NCBI GenBank assembly: GCA_963829835.1
Contig: CAWHKC010000003.1
Coordinates: forward strand, 310,001 to 374,000
Direction of reading: 5' to 3'
From: Berkiella sp963829835
GTDB lineage: Bacteria > Pseudomonadota > Gammaproteobacteria > Berkiellales > Berkiellaceae
Length of the DNA: 64,000 nucleotides
Part shown: one piece after another, positions 33,688-42,901 of the stretch
Numbering within the stretch: position 1 is the stretch's first letter
Layout: each line of letters starts with the position of its first letter
Translations under genes and position numbers: made by a program
The notes under the pieces: model-generated
What the model was told of the DNA's origin: nothing
Database searches by the model: none
The model's input: only the letters and a program-made list of their open reading frames with translations

Positions 33688-36021
33688 TTATTTCTGTGGG
33701 TTAATATTCTCACGGTTTCTTGTAACCTCAGATTGATCTGATGGTTTTGGACTTGATTTAGATTGTATGCTCGACTTATTTTGTTCAGATTGAGATAGTC
33801 GCAATGCTGAAGTGCGAACATCAGCTTTACCAACTGATAATTTAGCATTTGAAGCAAGCATTGTTTGCAATAATTGTTCTGAATGTTCTGGCGTCAACAT
33901 GTAATCCGTTTCTGTTTGAGCTTCTATTAAGTCAGAAAAATTAATAGTAAGTCCATGTTCTTTGAAAAAATCATTAATTTCATTTTGAAAACACTTTAAG
34001 TTATATCTTGCAGGTATTGAGCAATCTTCTTTATCGAGTTTGCAAATACTACCTGCGCGCAAAGAAACTTGATGCGTTTTATCATTAAATTGAATTCCAA
34101 ATAATGGTGAAATATAGGATACAGATTGTATGTCAGTCTCATATATCGTATTCATAACTTTTTCTTTGTCCGGTACAATAATTTTAATATCCAGTGATCT
34201 TAAGACGTTAACCAATTTAAATTGTTTGTCTTTAAGAGTTACCTCATAAGTTTCTATCTCTTTTCTATGAGATAGGGATACATATTGTTCTACGAACATA
34301 TCTTTTAAATCCGAGGTAGCTGTGGTAGCCGAGCTTCTTGCGCGCATCATTAATGTTACAATTTTTTCAATGTCCTCTTTTTTTGTTAATTCTCCATTCT
34401 TTGAATAGACATCCAAAATTCGGCAAAGCGCATCACTACTAATGATATAATGGTTATTCTTTAAGTGCTCTAGAAATTTATCTAAGCTCATATATTTTTG
34501 AGTAGCAAAATAAACGAGTAAATTTTGTAGTGATTCATCTTTAAGGATGTTGTAAGAGGAGAATATATATTCTAAAAGTATGTTTTTCTCAACAATATGT
34601 TCATTAATAACAGTTTCAAATACGACTTCAACATTTTTTGGATACATGTTTAAAAAATTGTCAATATCATCTAAATTAAGCGCTATACCTCTGCTTATAC
34701 ATTGCTTAATGTACTCTTGTGGACTTTTTATACAATTTACAATTGCCTCAGGTAAAGTATTATAGAGGTTTTTCTTATCATAAAGATGATTGTTTAATAT
34801 TTTCATTTGTTTAAGCAGATCAGCTTGGTGCTGTATTAAGAATAGTTTTAGTTGCTTTCTATTTTGCTTAGGATCATCTGTTTTTTGAAATTGTAATTGA
34901 AAAAATTGATATAATATACTGCCTTCTCCTAATAACATTCTCGTTTCTTCAATTATCGCTTTAAATAGTTCTCCTTTCCAAAGCATGGTTTGATATAGAA
35001 ATATTTTATTATTTGAAATGGCTTCTGAGAGACTTTGATCTCCCGTAACAAAACAAAAAGGATTGGAAGCTTTCATAAGAGCACTCATGGACTTTGGTGT
35101 TAAAGGATAACCATTAATAAGTCGTACTACTTTAGTGCCCTCGCCGAAGGTTAATAATTTTTGCATCTTTCCTTCTTTTTTAACGTAATATTCAAATTTA
35201 TAATCCTTAAATTGATCGGGATTTTGACTAATATAGTTTGTAATATCATCTATACTTTTACCTCTTCTTTTAGATTTTTTATCAGCTGATTCTTCCGTTA
35301 TTTGTAAAACAAAATCAATGTTCTTTTTAGAGGTATTTAAAGCCAGGCTATCTTCTATAAACATCATTGGATCAACTTGACAATTCACATGTTCAGAATT
35401 TAATTTATTGAAATACCCCATATATAGTTCATGTGATTGATGGTAATCTTTTTCAGTAGATGAATTCAGTAATAAGTCTCGAAAGGCTATGTCACTTTTG
35501 TCATCTATTAAAGATATAGCAGGATCCTCGGGTGTCCATAATGCTTCTGTGGTGATGAAGATCCCAAGATGTCCCAACCCCATTCCTGTTTCAAAAGAAG
35601 CCATCCAATTTTTTAGAGCGGCTTCTTGCTTTTTTCGATTCACTTCATACAAATTGTATTCAGTCGCAACAAAAGTAGGTTTTTGATATCCTCTAAATTC
35701 ATTTATTTTGCTATCCCCAAAAAAATGAAAAGTGGGATAAAAAACCACGGCACTACTTTTTCTTAATGCATTTTCAACAGGCTCACTAAGTAGATTTCTA
35801 AAAGCATGGAATGTAACATTTTTAGGGATCATATTTTTTACTGCATCTATATTGGTCGTTTCATCTACAGACAAAACAAAATGTATATCAAACTCAGTCC
35901 CATATTTATTTAACATAGCTGTAATTAATTTTGAACAGGAACTTGGATCGCCTAATGTTCCTTGTGAAGCATGCGTGATGAAAACGATTGTTTTTTTGGA
36001 AGGACTTGTTTGAAGTGTCAT
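33688..36021 (-). CDS. Large protein of unknown function with GT-B-like features, candidate effector
   Basis: A 777-aa protein without signal peptide. The N-terminus IVFITHASQGTLGDPSSCSK resembles the first nucleotide-binding loop of GT-B glycosyltransferases, and residues 330-360 (NPFCFVTGDQSLSEAISNNK, then IFLYQTMLWKGEL) resemble the donor-site motif (FxxGxxSxxEA...PxxYxxxxW) seen in EarP-type rhamnosyltransferases. This is by eye and not certain. Residues 440-640 are helical, without motifs. The C-terminus is disordered and Ser/Lys-rich. A polar tail and eukaryote-like size fit an effector; no partner genes identify a substrate. Confidence 0.6.
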   Translation of the reverse strand: MTLQTSPSKKTIVFITHASQGTLGDPSSCSKLITAMLNKYGTEFDIHFVLSVDETTNIDAVKNMIPKNVTFHAFRNLLSEPVENALRKSSAVVFYPTFHFFGDSKINEFRGYQKPTFVATEYNLYEVNRKKQEAALKNWMASFETGMGLGHLGIFITTEALWTPEDPAISLIDDKSDIAFRDLLLNSSTEKDYHQSHELYMGYFNKLNSEHVNCQVDPMMFIEDSLALNTSKKNIDFVLQITEESADKKSKRRGKSIDDITNYISQNPDQFKDYKFEYYVKKEGKMQKLLTFGEGTKVVRLINGYPLTPKSMSALMKASNPFCFVTGDQSLSEAISNNKIFLYQTMLWKGELFKAIIEETRMLLGEGSILYQFFQLQFQKTDDPKQNRKQLKLFLIQHQADLLKQMKILNNHLYDKKNLYNTLPEAIVNCIKSPQEYIKQCISRGIALNLDDIDNFLNMYPKNVEVVFETVINEHIVEKNILLEYIFSSYNILKDESLQNLLVYFATQKYMSLDKFLEHLKNNHYIISSDALCRILDVYSKNGELTKKEDIEKIVTLMMRARSSATTATSDLKDMFVEQYVSLSHRKEIETYEVTLKDKQFKLVNVLRSLDIKIIVPDKEKVMNTIYETDIQSVSYISPLFGIQFNDKTHQVSLRAGSICKLDKEDCSIPARYNLKCFQNEINDFFKEHGLTINFSDLIEAQTETDYMLTPEHSEQLLQTMLASNAKLSVGKADVRTSALRLSQSEQNKSSIQSKSSPKPSDQSEVTRNRENINPQK

Positions 36022-36134
36022 TAAGGGTTCTCCATTAATTTGCCCTTATCTTTTTGAGTTATTTATGAAGTTTTGACTCAAAAATTAATGATAAAGTTCA
36101 CAATTAATGGAGCATTTACACCTATTATACTGAA

Positions 36135-37265
36135 TTATTTCTCATAAGATATTTTATAAATAACATTGGCTGTATCATCTGACACTAATAGAGATCCATC
36201 AGGCATGACAAGAACATCAGATGGTCTTCCCCAGGATGTATTCCCTTGAAGCCAGCCTTGCGCAAAGACTTTATAATTTTCTTGCGCGTTGGAGGAAGGA
36301 TCTGCAACGGTGATTCTATGACCTATTGGTATTTTACGATTCCATGAACCATGTTCAGCAATGAATATCTTCCCTCTATAAGATTCGGGAAACTGTTTTG
36401 CGTTATAAAAACGCATTCCTAATGCAGCCACATGCGGTCCTAATTGAACCGTGGGAGGGGTGAACAGATTACAATTTTGCAGTTTGCCAAATTGTGGATC
36501 AGCAATACCTTTACCGTGACAAAACGGATAACCAAAATTCATGTCTTTTTTGGGTGCATTATTAAGTTCATCAGGTGGTACATCTTCACCAAGCCAATCA
36601 CGACCATTATCTGTGAACCATAATTCTTTAGTTGTGGGATGCCAGTCAAAACCGACGGAATTTCTCACGCCATGGGCATAAATTTCTAAATTGGTGCCAT
36701 CTGGTTTCATCCGCATGATGGAGGCAAAGCGGGGATCATCAGATAAGCAAATATTGCAGGGAGCACCTACTGGAACATAGAGAAGGTTATCAGGTCCAAA
36801 GGCAATAAATTTCCAACCATGGTGTTGCTTGGTAGGGAAGGAATCGTTGACGACGACGGGTTTTGGAAGATCATATAAGTGTTGTTCAATGTTATCAAAA
36901 CGTAAAATGCGGCTTACTTCTGAAACATATAGGGCACCGTTTCTATAGGCCACACCAACAGGTAGTTTTAAATCTTTGGCTATGACAATAACAGATTTCT
37001 TTGTTTTATTGTTGAGATCGTTAACAATGGCATAAACATTACCCGCATCATTGGAGCCCACGAATAAAGTACCATCAGTTCCTAACGCCATTTGACGCGC
37101 ATTGGGGACATTATCAGCGTAAATACTAATTTTAAAACCGGGTGGTAACTCTATTAACTCTAAAGGAAGCTTTGTGCCCCAGGTGGTTGTCGAAACTATT
37201 GAGAACAAAACAATTGACAGCACTTTTATATGAAAGTTAGATAAGTATGTTAATTTGGCGGCCAT
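36135..37265 (-). CDS. Exported PQQ-dependent sorbosone/glucose dehydrogenase family protein
   Basis: A 376-aa six-bladed beta-propeller enzyme with a signal peptide (about residues 1-30). Family motifs: LPPGFKISIYADNVPNARQM, GVAYRNGALYVSEVSRIL, HGWKFIAFGPDNLLYVPVGA followed by PCNICLSDDP, GVRNSVGFDWHPTTKELWFT and EDVPPDELN. Members oxidise sugars or aldoses in the periplasm using PQQ. No PQQ synthesis genes are in view, so the organism may take PQQ from elsewhere. Single-gene unit. Confidence 0.9.
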   Translation of the reverse strand: MAAKLTYLSNFHIKVLSIVLFSIVSTTTWGTKLPLELIELPPGFKISIYADNVPNARQMALGTDGTLFVGSNDAGNVYAIVNDLNNKTKKSVIVIAKDLKLPVGVAYRNGALYVSEVSRILRFDNIEQHLYDLPKPVVVNDSFPTKQHHGWKFIAFGPDNLLYVPVGAPCNICLSDDPRFASIMRMKPDGTNLEIYAHGVRNSVGFDWHPTTKELWFTDNGRDWLGEDVPPDELNNAPKKDMNFGYPFCHGKGIADPQFGKLQNCNLFTPPTVQLGPHVAALGMRFYNAKQFPESYRGKIFIAEHGSWNRKIPIGHRITVADPSSNAQENYKVFAQGWLQGNTSWGRPSDVLVMPDGSLLVSDDTANVIYKISYEK

Positions 37266-37411
37266 CTTTATTCCATTCCTTCTCTTGCGTTTTTCATCGT
37301 AGGCGCTATTTTACTGCACCAATAGGAGCGGCTGTTGGGGCTCTTGAGGGTTGGACTGGCCATTTGCTTGGTACATTGCTGCACGATGATAATGTTCCCG
37401 CTAAACTCTAA
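37254..37411 (+). pseudogene. Remnant of a GxxxG-rich small peptide gene with a homopolymer frameshift
   Basis: Two plus-strand frames join into one peptide if one T is added to the run at 37309-37312: the first gives IPSLAFFIVGAI, the second TAPIGAAVGALEGWTG then HLLGTLLHDDNVPAKL and a stop at 37409-37411, directly before a strong terminator. The joined peptide aligns with the mature peptide of 25650 over 26 residues without gaps (I at 1, G at 3, IGA at 10-12, G at 15, LLG at 24-26). No start codon is left, and the 5' end overlaps the start of the antisense dehydrogenase gene. Confidence 0.55.
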
Positions 37412-37417
37412 AAAAAA

Positions 37418-37451
37418 GAGCCATCACTAATACAGTGATGGCTCATTTTTT
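37418..37451. terminator. Strong bidirectional terminator
   Basis: GAGCCATCAC (37418-37427) pairs with GTGATGGCTC (37435-37444) with a 7-nt loop. It is flanked by an A-run on the left and a T-run on the right, so it can stop transcripts from both sides: the minus-strand porin gene ending at 37457 and any plus-strand transcript of the peptide remnant. Confidence 0.93.
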
Positions 37452-37456
37452 TGACT

Positions 37457-38569
37457 TTAAAAATTATAAGAAAGATTAAAGTACGGTCCATTCACACCAA
37501 AGTCGCTTTGACTTTCACCCATTGTATTAACAAAGATTGTACCGTCTTGTAATGGTGAAAAGGGATCAGCTACTAAAGAAGTTGGGTACACTGTTCTAAT
37601 AGCGCTTTGATAAGCAGCCACTTTATAACCCAATTCTGCCGTTAACCAGGAACTATTTACAAACTCAAAGGCATAGTTAACACCTAATTTAGCATCCCCA
37701 CCTGGTACAACGCGGGTTTCATGATGTGTCGTTATCCCCTGTTGATTTAAAAAGATAGGGGGAACAGCAATGGTGATTAAATTAGTCGATGTTGCTCTAA
37801 AGTTATCGCTTGCTCTAATTCTTCCAACCGAGGCCGTGCCGGCTACCTGTCCGACAATGCCAAAGCCATAGCAAAGATCGTAGCTTGCACTAATACCGAA
37901 ACGGGGACCAAATCCTGTAAATTCCGATGTATTAGTACTGGTAAAACTAAAATTCACATCAGTTGGTGCGAAAAAAGTTGTTTGTAGGTTTTGTTTGATG
38001 CGAAGAAAGTTCACACCACCAAATAATCTCGTTTGTAAACGATGACCTATTTTAATATATTGGCCAGCATCCCAATTCACCAAATCATAAGTATAATGAT
38101 TTTGTGCAGCAGCTGAAACAATAGGAGCCGGAGCAGGTACGCCTACACCGCCAGATTCAGGCCCAATTTGGTAAAAAGGACCCACAAATTGATTAGCCGC
38201 TACCGCTGGATTGATATTAACGGAGGTTGAATCTCTGGTTTTTAGTTCTGTCCAATTGATTTGAACATCATTTCCGGTATTGCCAAAGGTAAAACTGGCG
38301 CCGACCTCAAACCCAAAATGATATTGTGGATTTGCAGGATTAATTAACCAGTTAGGTGTAAAAAAAGGTAACGGACTTGTCAGAATAGAATAAACGTTAC
38401 TGCTGCTGGTTGGTTGTTGCCAAATTAAAGAAGCATTAATTTCATACCCAGATGCAAAACGTGGAATACTCACAAGAAGTGGATCGGATGGGTTAACTAA
38501 TGCTTGAGCTGTTGAGATTGATCCAAACACTAAACTCAGTAGTGTTAAATTTAATAATTTTGTTTTCAT
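37457..38569 (-). CDS. Outer-membrane beta-barrel protein, Lpg1974/Legionella MOMP-like family
   Basis: A 370-aa protein. I start at ATG 38569 behind AAGGATGG, giving the signal peptide MKTKLLNLTLLSLVFGSIST ending AQA. The mature part has alternating beta-strand pattern with aromatic girdle residues, TEFTGFGPRFGISASYDLCY and an ending YFNLSYNF with C-terminal Phe typical of outer-membrane barrels. The SLWQQPTSSSNVYSIL-like opening and GFEVGASFTFG fit the pore-forming family of Legionella-like bacteria. Single-gene unit with a strong terminator. Confidence 0.88.
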   Translation of the reverse strand: MKTKLLNLTLLSLVFGSISTAQALVNPSDPLLVSIPRFASGYEINASLIWQQPTSSSNVYSILTSPLPFFTPNWLINPANPQYHFGFEVGASFTFGNTGNDVQINWTELKTRDSTSVNINPAVAANQFVGPFYQIGPESGGVGVPAPAPIVSAAAQNHYTYDLVNWDAGQYIKIGHRLQTRLFGGVNFLRIKQNLQTTFFAPTDVNFSFTSTNTSEFTGFGPRFGISASYDLCYGFGIVGQVAGTASVGRIRASDNFRATSTNLITIAVPPIFLNQQGITTHHETRVVPGGDAKLGVNYAFEFVNSSWLTAELGYKVAAYQSAIRTVYPTSLVADPFSPLQDGTIFVNTMGESQSDFGVNGPYFNLSYNF

Positions 38570-38666
38570 ATCCATCCTTGTCAATTGTTGGCAATCTAAC
38601 TACAAATTAAGAAAGGTCATTTCTTTGGTGGGGATTGTACATATTGCTTGATAAAAATGTAAGTGA

Positions 38667-40352
38667 TTAGTGAAGCGCTTGCTTTTCTTTAGGCGAGCCG
38701 GGCACAGTGTTTTCACCTGGTTTATACGATTCTTTGTATTTTTCTTTTAAATGCCTATCAAGTGCTTCTTGAACAGCTTGTTTAGTGGCAGGATCTGAAC
38801 TAGGGATGTTAAAAACGGCGCCGGGAGGCGCTGTTTCCACAGCGAATTTTACTAGTTGATCAATAGTAAGTAACTTATCAGCTTCAGATAAGTTACTTGG
38901 CATGGAAAAGGTAGCGCCTTGCGAACCTAATTTATTCTCAATTCGAACTTCAGTCTTTGCTCCATTATCTGTTCTGTCGGCTGTACAAAACATATCTAGT
39001 TTTAAATAGGAAGGTAAACCATTATCAGGTTTAACTTCTTTGAAATCTCTTATCCCATAATCTGCTAGTTTATTATTTTGTTTCATAGATTCTAATTGAG
39101 CTTTAATGTCATTGAGAGACATTTGTGGAGTGCTTACGATTGGTAGTGAAGGTTTAGGTTGGCCGGGTGTGTAGGCATGCGTACTGAATAGCGGAACAGG
39201 ATCTGTTTTTGGCGGATCAACTTTTGGTGGAACTGGATCTAAAATTTTTATCCCCAGCTCTTTGCAAAATTGAATTCGTTCCTCTAAAGGAACCTGAAAA
39301 ATTAACTTATTAATTCGATCTAATGCTTCGTCGGTCAATACCTTTTTAGTTTCATTTCTAAAGGTCTTTATATATTCAGCTAGAATATTAAGACCCAATT
39401 TCTTATCACCCGACTCCATGATAGTGGCAACCTCTTTAACCATTGCTGCAGTACTAAATGAATCAAATTGTTGACGCTCTGTCTGAGCCTGTAATTTTGC
39501 TGCCTCATCAGTCATTCCTTTTTCTTTATTTTTTAGGAATAAAATGCCTTGTACTGCTCCAACAAAATTAACATATGTACAGTTATTAACCGTTTGCTGT
39601 GTGCTTGGGAGAAAAATTGGCGTTCCTGTACTTAAATTATTCACCGCAGCATTAAATGCATCTTGACTTGCTGGATTCATGAGTGCTTTAATCTTACTTT
39701 TATCGATAGAGCTAATAGAATGAATTGCAATTTTATCTGAACCGTCACAAACAATCATTTTGTCCTTATAAAACATAACCCCTATATTGTGTCCAGGATA
39801 TCCGGAAGGAATGCAGGTTATATCATTTGCTTTTGCAATACGGTCATAAAATACGGTTGGATCACTCTTGGTTAATTTGTCAGCATGTTCAACAGAAAAT
39901 GCTAATGAATCGGATATAGCCGCAAAGTTATTATTGTTCTTGGAGAATTTTTCGAATTTGCTTTTAACCCAATTAAGTCCTGCCATAGAAGAAGCAAGTT
40001 CAGGGTTTACATTTACTTTTGCGGTTGCTCCACTTTTAAGTTTAACGGTTACTTCAACCTTTCCTCCCATTTCAATGGTATGTCCAAATTGCTTTGTGAG
40101 TTCTAATTTTTTTGCATATTCTTTATCAGCTCCATTATCTACTAAGATCTGATAACAGTTTTGTTTACCTAAATTTTTTGCAATATTCAATAATGACTCA
40201 CCTCCTAAAAAGGCAAGATTTGGATCATGAGCTTTTGAAAGTTTTGTAAGTGTTTCATGATCATCTTTTACGATTGCTCTGAAAAATGCCTGACTGATAT
40301 CATCTGGTAATGGTTTTGGTTCTTGATTTCCTAGACTTGTATGTAATGTCAT
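38667..40352 (-). CDS. Ankyrin-fringed protein with CE-clan-like Cys protease triad, candidate effector
   Basis: A 561-aa protein without signal peptide. Residues 15-80 are ankyrin-like (GGESLLNIAKNLGKQNCYQI, then LVDNGADKEYAKK). The central domain has GYPGHNIGVMFYKDK (His188), MIVCDGSDK (Asp203) and STQQTVNNCTYVNF (Gln252, Cys258). The order His-Asp-Gln-Cys, the 15-residue His-Asp distance and the 6-residue Gln-Cys distance resemble Ulp1/YopJ (CE clan) enzymes, which act on ubiquitin-like proteins or acetylate. Downstream is a Pro-rich linker and a small domain (about residues 420-540). The proposed activity is inference; gene is certain. Confidence 0.8.
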   Translation of the reverse strand: MTLHTSLGNQEPKPLPDDISQAFFRAIVKDDHETLTKLSKAHDPNLAFLGGESLLNIAKNLGKQNCYQILVDNGADKEYAKKLELTKQFGHTIEMGGKVEVTVKLKSGATAKVNVNPELASSMAGLNWVKSKFEKFSKNNNNFAAISDSLAFSVEHADKLTKSDPTVFYDRIAKANDITCIPSGYPGHNIGVMFYKDKMIVCDGSDKIAIHSISSIDKSKIKALMNPASQDAFNAAVNNLSTGTPIFLPSTQQTVNNCTYVNFVGAVQGILFLKNKEKGMTDEAAKLQAQTERQQFDSFSTAAMVKEVATIMESGDKKLGLNILAEYIKTFRNETKKVLTDEALDRINKLIFQVPLEERIQFCKELGIKILDPVPPKVDPPKTDPVPLFSTHAYTPGQPKPSLPIVSTPQMSLNDIKAQLESMKQNNKLADYGIRDFKEVKPDNGLPSYLKLDMFCTADRTDNGAKTEVRIENKLGSQGATFSMPSNLSEADKLLTIDQLVKFAVETAPPGAVFNIPSSDPATKQAVQEALDRHLKEKYKESYKPGENTVPGSPKEKQALH

Positions 40353-40569
40353 AAAATCTTACCTATTTTTTTTACTATTTATATAGACAATCAAGGAAGT
40401 AAAATTGTTCAATTTGTTAATCAAAATTGTTGATATAGTTGTATTTGCACATATAATGTCGCCATCATGTTTACGACTAAACATTTAGCGTGAATGTAGG
40501 TAATCAATCTGAATTGGTCTTGGACGTCTAAATAAAGACATTGATTGGAGAAGCGGGGCGATAGCCCCT

Positions 40570-40932
40570 TTATTTTTGATTGGTAAATTTATGATAAACC
40601 TCAGGCAATTCTTCAATAGCGATGGTGAATTGCAGATTTAATGTCGAAAAAGACTCTTTAAACACCACTTTTAGTTTTTCCATGATGGCATTAGCTACAG
40701 AGTCGAGCAAGTCTTTGCTCCGACCTTTTAATACTTTAACAGTGACGTGCACAAAGGCATTTTGGGGATCATTGTTACCAATAACATAGTCTTTGTCTCG
40801 TATGATGCGGCTTTTGCAACCTGATATTTGGGTTGGTAGCATTTGTGTTAATAGTGTGTGGATGTCAATGAGAAGACTAGATAAATTTGTTTCTACAACA
40901 TTATTGCTGCATTCTAAAATAACATGTGGCAT
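40570..40932 (-). CDS. Tautomerase, 5-carboxymethyl-2-hydroxymuconate isomerase (HpcD/MIF-like) family
   Basis: A 120-aa enzyme. Start ATG 40932 (behind GAGGT) gives MPHVILECSNNV with proline as the second residue, the catalytic N-terminal Pro of the tautomerase superfamily after Met removal. The upstream in-frame ATG at 40986 would bury that Pro and is unlikely. CKSRIIRDKDYVIG and FVHVTVKVLKGRSKDLLDSV are HpcD-family features. It could act in aromatic catabolism or as a promiscuous tautomerase. Single-gene unit; a small ggggc/gcccc hairpin follows. Confidence 0.88.
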   Translation of the reverse strand: MPHVILECSNNVVETNLSSLLIDIHTLLTQMLPTQISGCKSRIIRDKDYVIGNNDPQNAFVHVTVKVLKGRSKDLLDSVANAIMEKLKVVFKESFSTLNLQFTIAIEELPEVYHKFTNQK

Positions 40933-41081
40933 GTTGACCTCATTTGATTTGGAGTTGGTTTTTCTTCGCGATATAATAACAGCCAAGTATTGCTAAGTAT
41001 AATTATTACTTCGGCGGAAACATTAAAATTAATCTGCATCAGCAAACAGCGGAAGCTGTTTTTGATAATAGCCCCGCGCTA

Positions 41082-41109
41082 GCACTTGGAGCCGATTGGC
41101 TCCAAGTGC
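41082..41109. repeat. 12-bp GC-rich hairpin in intergenic region
   Basis: GCACTTGGAGCC (41082-41093) and GGCTCCAAGTGC (41098-41109) form a perfect stem with a GATT tetraloop. It lies in a GC-rich island within the AT-rich gap 40933-41311, next to the inverted repeat at 41143-41271. No gene is seen in the gap. Confidence 0.8.
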
Positions 41110-41142
41110 GGTGCGTGGGGAAAAGCGCGCACACTCACCGAC

Positions 41143-41271
41143 CCGCCGCGGAAGCCGGCGGAACATGGAATTATTCATGTAATTTACATAATATTCAATA
41201 TTGTAATCATATCAATAAAATTATTGCTTAAGATAAGGTTTTGATTTTTGTTCCGCCGGCTTCCGCGGCGG
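41143..41271. repeat. 22-bp perfect GC-rich inverted repeat around an 85-bp AT-rich core
   Basis: The arms at 41143-41164 and 41250-41271 are exact reverse complements (both contain CCGCGG and GCCGGC). The 85 bp between them are AT-rich and non-coding. The element is short, GC-rich at its ends and has no gene, like a miniature inverted-repeat element. The flanks show no obvious target duplication to my eye. Confidence 0.8.
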
Positions 41272-41311
41272 AAAGAGGAGAAGGGAGATGCATTCTTTCC
41301 CTTTCCCTTTC

Positions 41312-42043
41312 CTATTTAGGAGCTATCTTGAAGCTTTTTTCAGCAACACAATCGGCTATACGTTTTGATTTTTCATATTCTAATTTTGTGAAGGTGAGAG
41401 GACTGCTAGAAACATAATTCAGAATTTTACACTGCACATCAACTGGCATGTTGCGGGTGTCAAATAGTATATTTATACCTTTTTTAAATTCAATGTCTTT
41501 AGCTGATGGTTCTTGTCTGGATTTTTTATGGCCTTTAAAGGGTACATACTCTGGTATATTATGTGCAAATAACAAACCAACTAGACAATAAAGGGCATGC
41601 TCTTTTAATTCTTTTTGTCGTTTGTTAATTAAATGCGGAAGAATCTCCATCGAATTAAGACTTTCAAGAGGTGTTTCACCTTCTAGATTTTTGGATTCTG
41701 AATCAAAATATCGATTTTTGCCATTGCTTGCTTCAAGTGCCAAAACAGTGGCGTCGATAAGCGCTTGTTCTAAAAAGCAGTTGACATCGGTTAAGGCAAG
41801 ATGAAAAGCAGTATTACCTTTAACATCTCTTATTGCCATATTGGCGCCTAATGTTATAAATGTTTTAATCGCTTGGGTTTCACCGAATAAAACAGCATGC
41901 ATTAAAGCTGTTTGGCCCAATGAATCGATTTCATCTATATTTTCACCAGCTTTCACCAACTTAATAATAGTTGTAATATCGCCGATCTGAGCTGCCACCA
42001 TTAATGGTGTAACACCTTCACTTTTAGTTGGGCCAATAAGCAT
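41312..42043 (-). CDS. Ankyrin-repeat protein, candidate effector
   Basis: A 243-aa protein. Residues 10-110 hold three ankyrin repeats (GVTPLMVAAQIGDITTIIKL, GQTALMHAVLFGETQAIKTF, GNTAFHLALTDVNCFLEQAL); the second and third are canonical. The second half (120-240) is helical, with basic GHKKSRQEPSAK, and is unassigned. No signal peptide. It has a short 3' tail ending KSFKIAPK. A protein-interaction role in host cells is likely but inferred. Confidence 0.82.
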   Translation of the reverse strand: MLIGPTKSEGVTPLMVAAQIGDITTIIKLVKAGENIDEIDSLGQTALMHAVLFGETQAIKTFITLGANMAIRDVKGNTAFHLALTDVNCFLEQALIDATVLALEASNGKNRYFDSESKNLEGETPLESLNSMEILPHLINKRQKELKEHALYCLVGLLFAHNIPEYVPFKGHKKSRQEPSAKDIEFKKGINILFDTRNMPVDVQCKILNYVSSSPLTFTKLEYEKSKRIADCVAEKSFKIAPK

Positions 42044-42181
42044 AATTATTCCTAGGTATGGATGCGTTTGGGCAATTTTAACTGTAAGAGGCTTTCTAAA
42101 GTAGTTAAATGCGATGAATGAGGCTGAATGGGGGATGGTTGGATGCCGCGAATTAATCGCGGCAAGTTGGCAAGTGAGAGA

Positions 42182-42901
42182 TTATTTAATTGATAATTTC
42201 CTACCCTTTTCGACCAATTCATCAACTTCTTCATCATCACTACTAGAATGACGGGCAACTTCATTTAGTAATTGTTTACCAATATCACTAGCGCGTTTTT
42301 GTTTCGCCACAGAATTTGGGCAACCAATAAATACTTCAACCTCATCTTTCCTTCGTGAAAATGAGGCACCTCCGATTGGTACGGGAGCTGACGATGCTCT
42401 CATTTTAAATTGTGTTGTTATTGATTTTGGTGCTTCAGCAATTTCTATATCATCGCTATTAATATCTTCTACATTTAAGCTAGAGCCAGATGATCGTGGA
42501 AGCGAATTAGGTAATTCTATACTCGATGAACTATGAGAGTGCGGAGGTGACGGAAATTCAAATTCTAATACTAATACTGTTTCATCTTTTGGGGCTTGTT
42601 TGTCTAGTTTATTTTGCTCCTTTTCTCTCTGAACGGCTTCCTCTTCCTTGGCGAACCGTGCAGCTCTTCTTTGATCTTTGCTTTGCTCAATAAGAGCTTT
42701 TAACCTGGCCATACCTTTTTGCTCTGTTTTAGCTCCGGCTTCAGTTTCTTCAAGTTCGAAAGTCAACGCGTAAGCTTGTTCTTTTTGTTGGACAATAGGT
42801 ATTTTTGTGTCATTAACTGCTTTTTTGTATCTGTCCGAACTGATCTCAGACGATTTGGTAGGCTTAGGGATAGCTTTTGGTCTAGTAGGGCCAGGTTTCA
42901 T
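42182..42901 (-). CDS. Charged coiled-coil protein with acidic C-terminus, candidate effector
   Basis: A 239-aa protein of no known family. It is Pro/Lys-rich at the start (KPGPTRPKAIPKPTKSSEIS), coiled-coil-like in the middle (RLKALIEQSKDQRRAARFAK), and Ser/Pro-rich later. The C-terminus SSDDEEVDELVEKGRKLSIK has a dense acidic cluster about 10-17 residues from the end, the position and composition of the E-block found in Dot/Icm substrates. No enzymatic motif seen. Confidence 0.6.
   Translation of the reverse strand: MKPGPTRPKAIPKPTKSSEISSDRYKKAVNDTKIPIVQQKEQAYALTFELEETEAGAKTEQKGMARLKALIEQSKDQRRAARFAKEEEAVQREKEQNKLDKQAPKDETVLVLEFEFPSPPHSHSSSSIELPNSLPRSSGSSLNVEDINSDDIEIAEAPKSITTQFKMRASSAPVPIGGASFSRRKDEVEVFIGCPNSVAKQKRASDIGKQLLNEVARHSSSDDEEVDELVEKGRKLSIK

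Noticed and set aside
40555..40568. GGGGC/GCCCC hairpin as terminator of the tautomerase gene
   Set aside because: The T-rich tail is on the wrong side for the minus-strand gene; not listed as a terminator.
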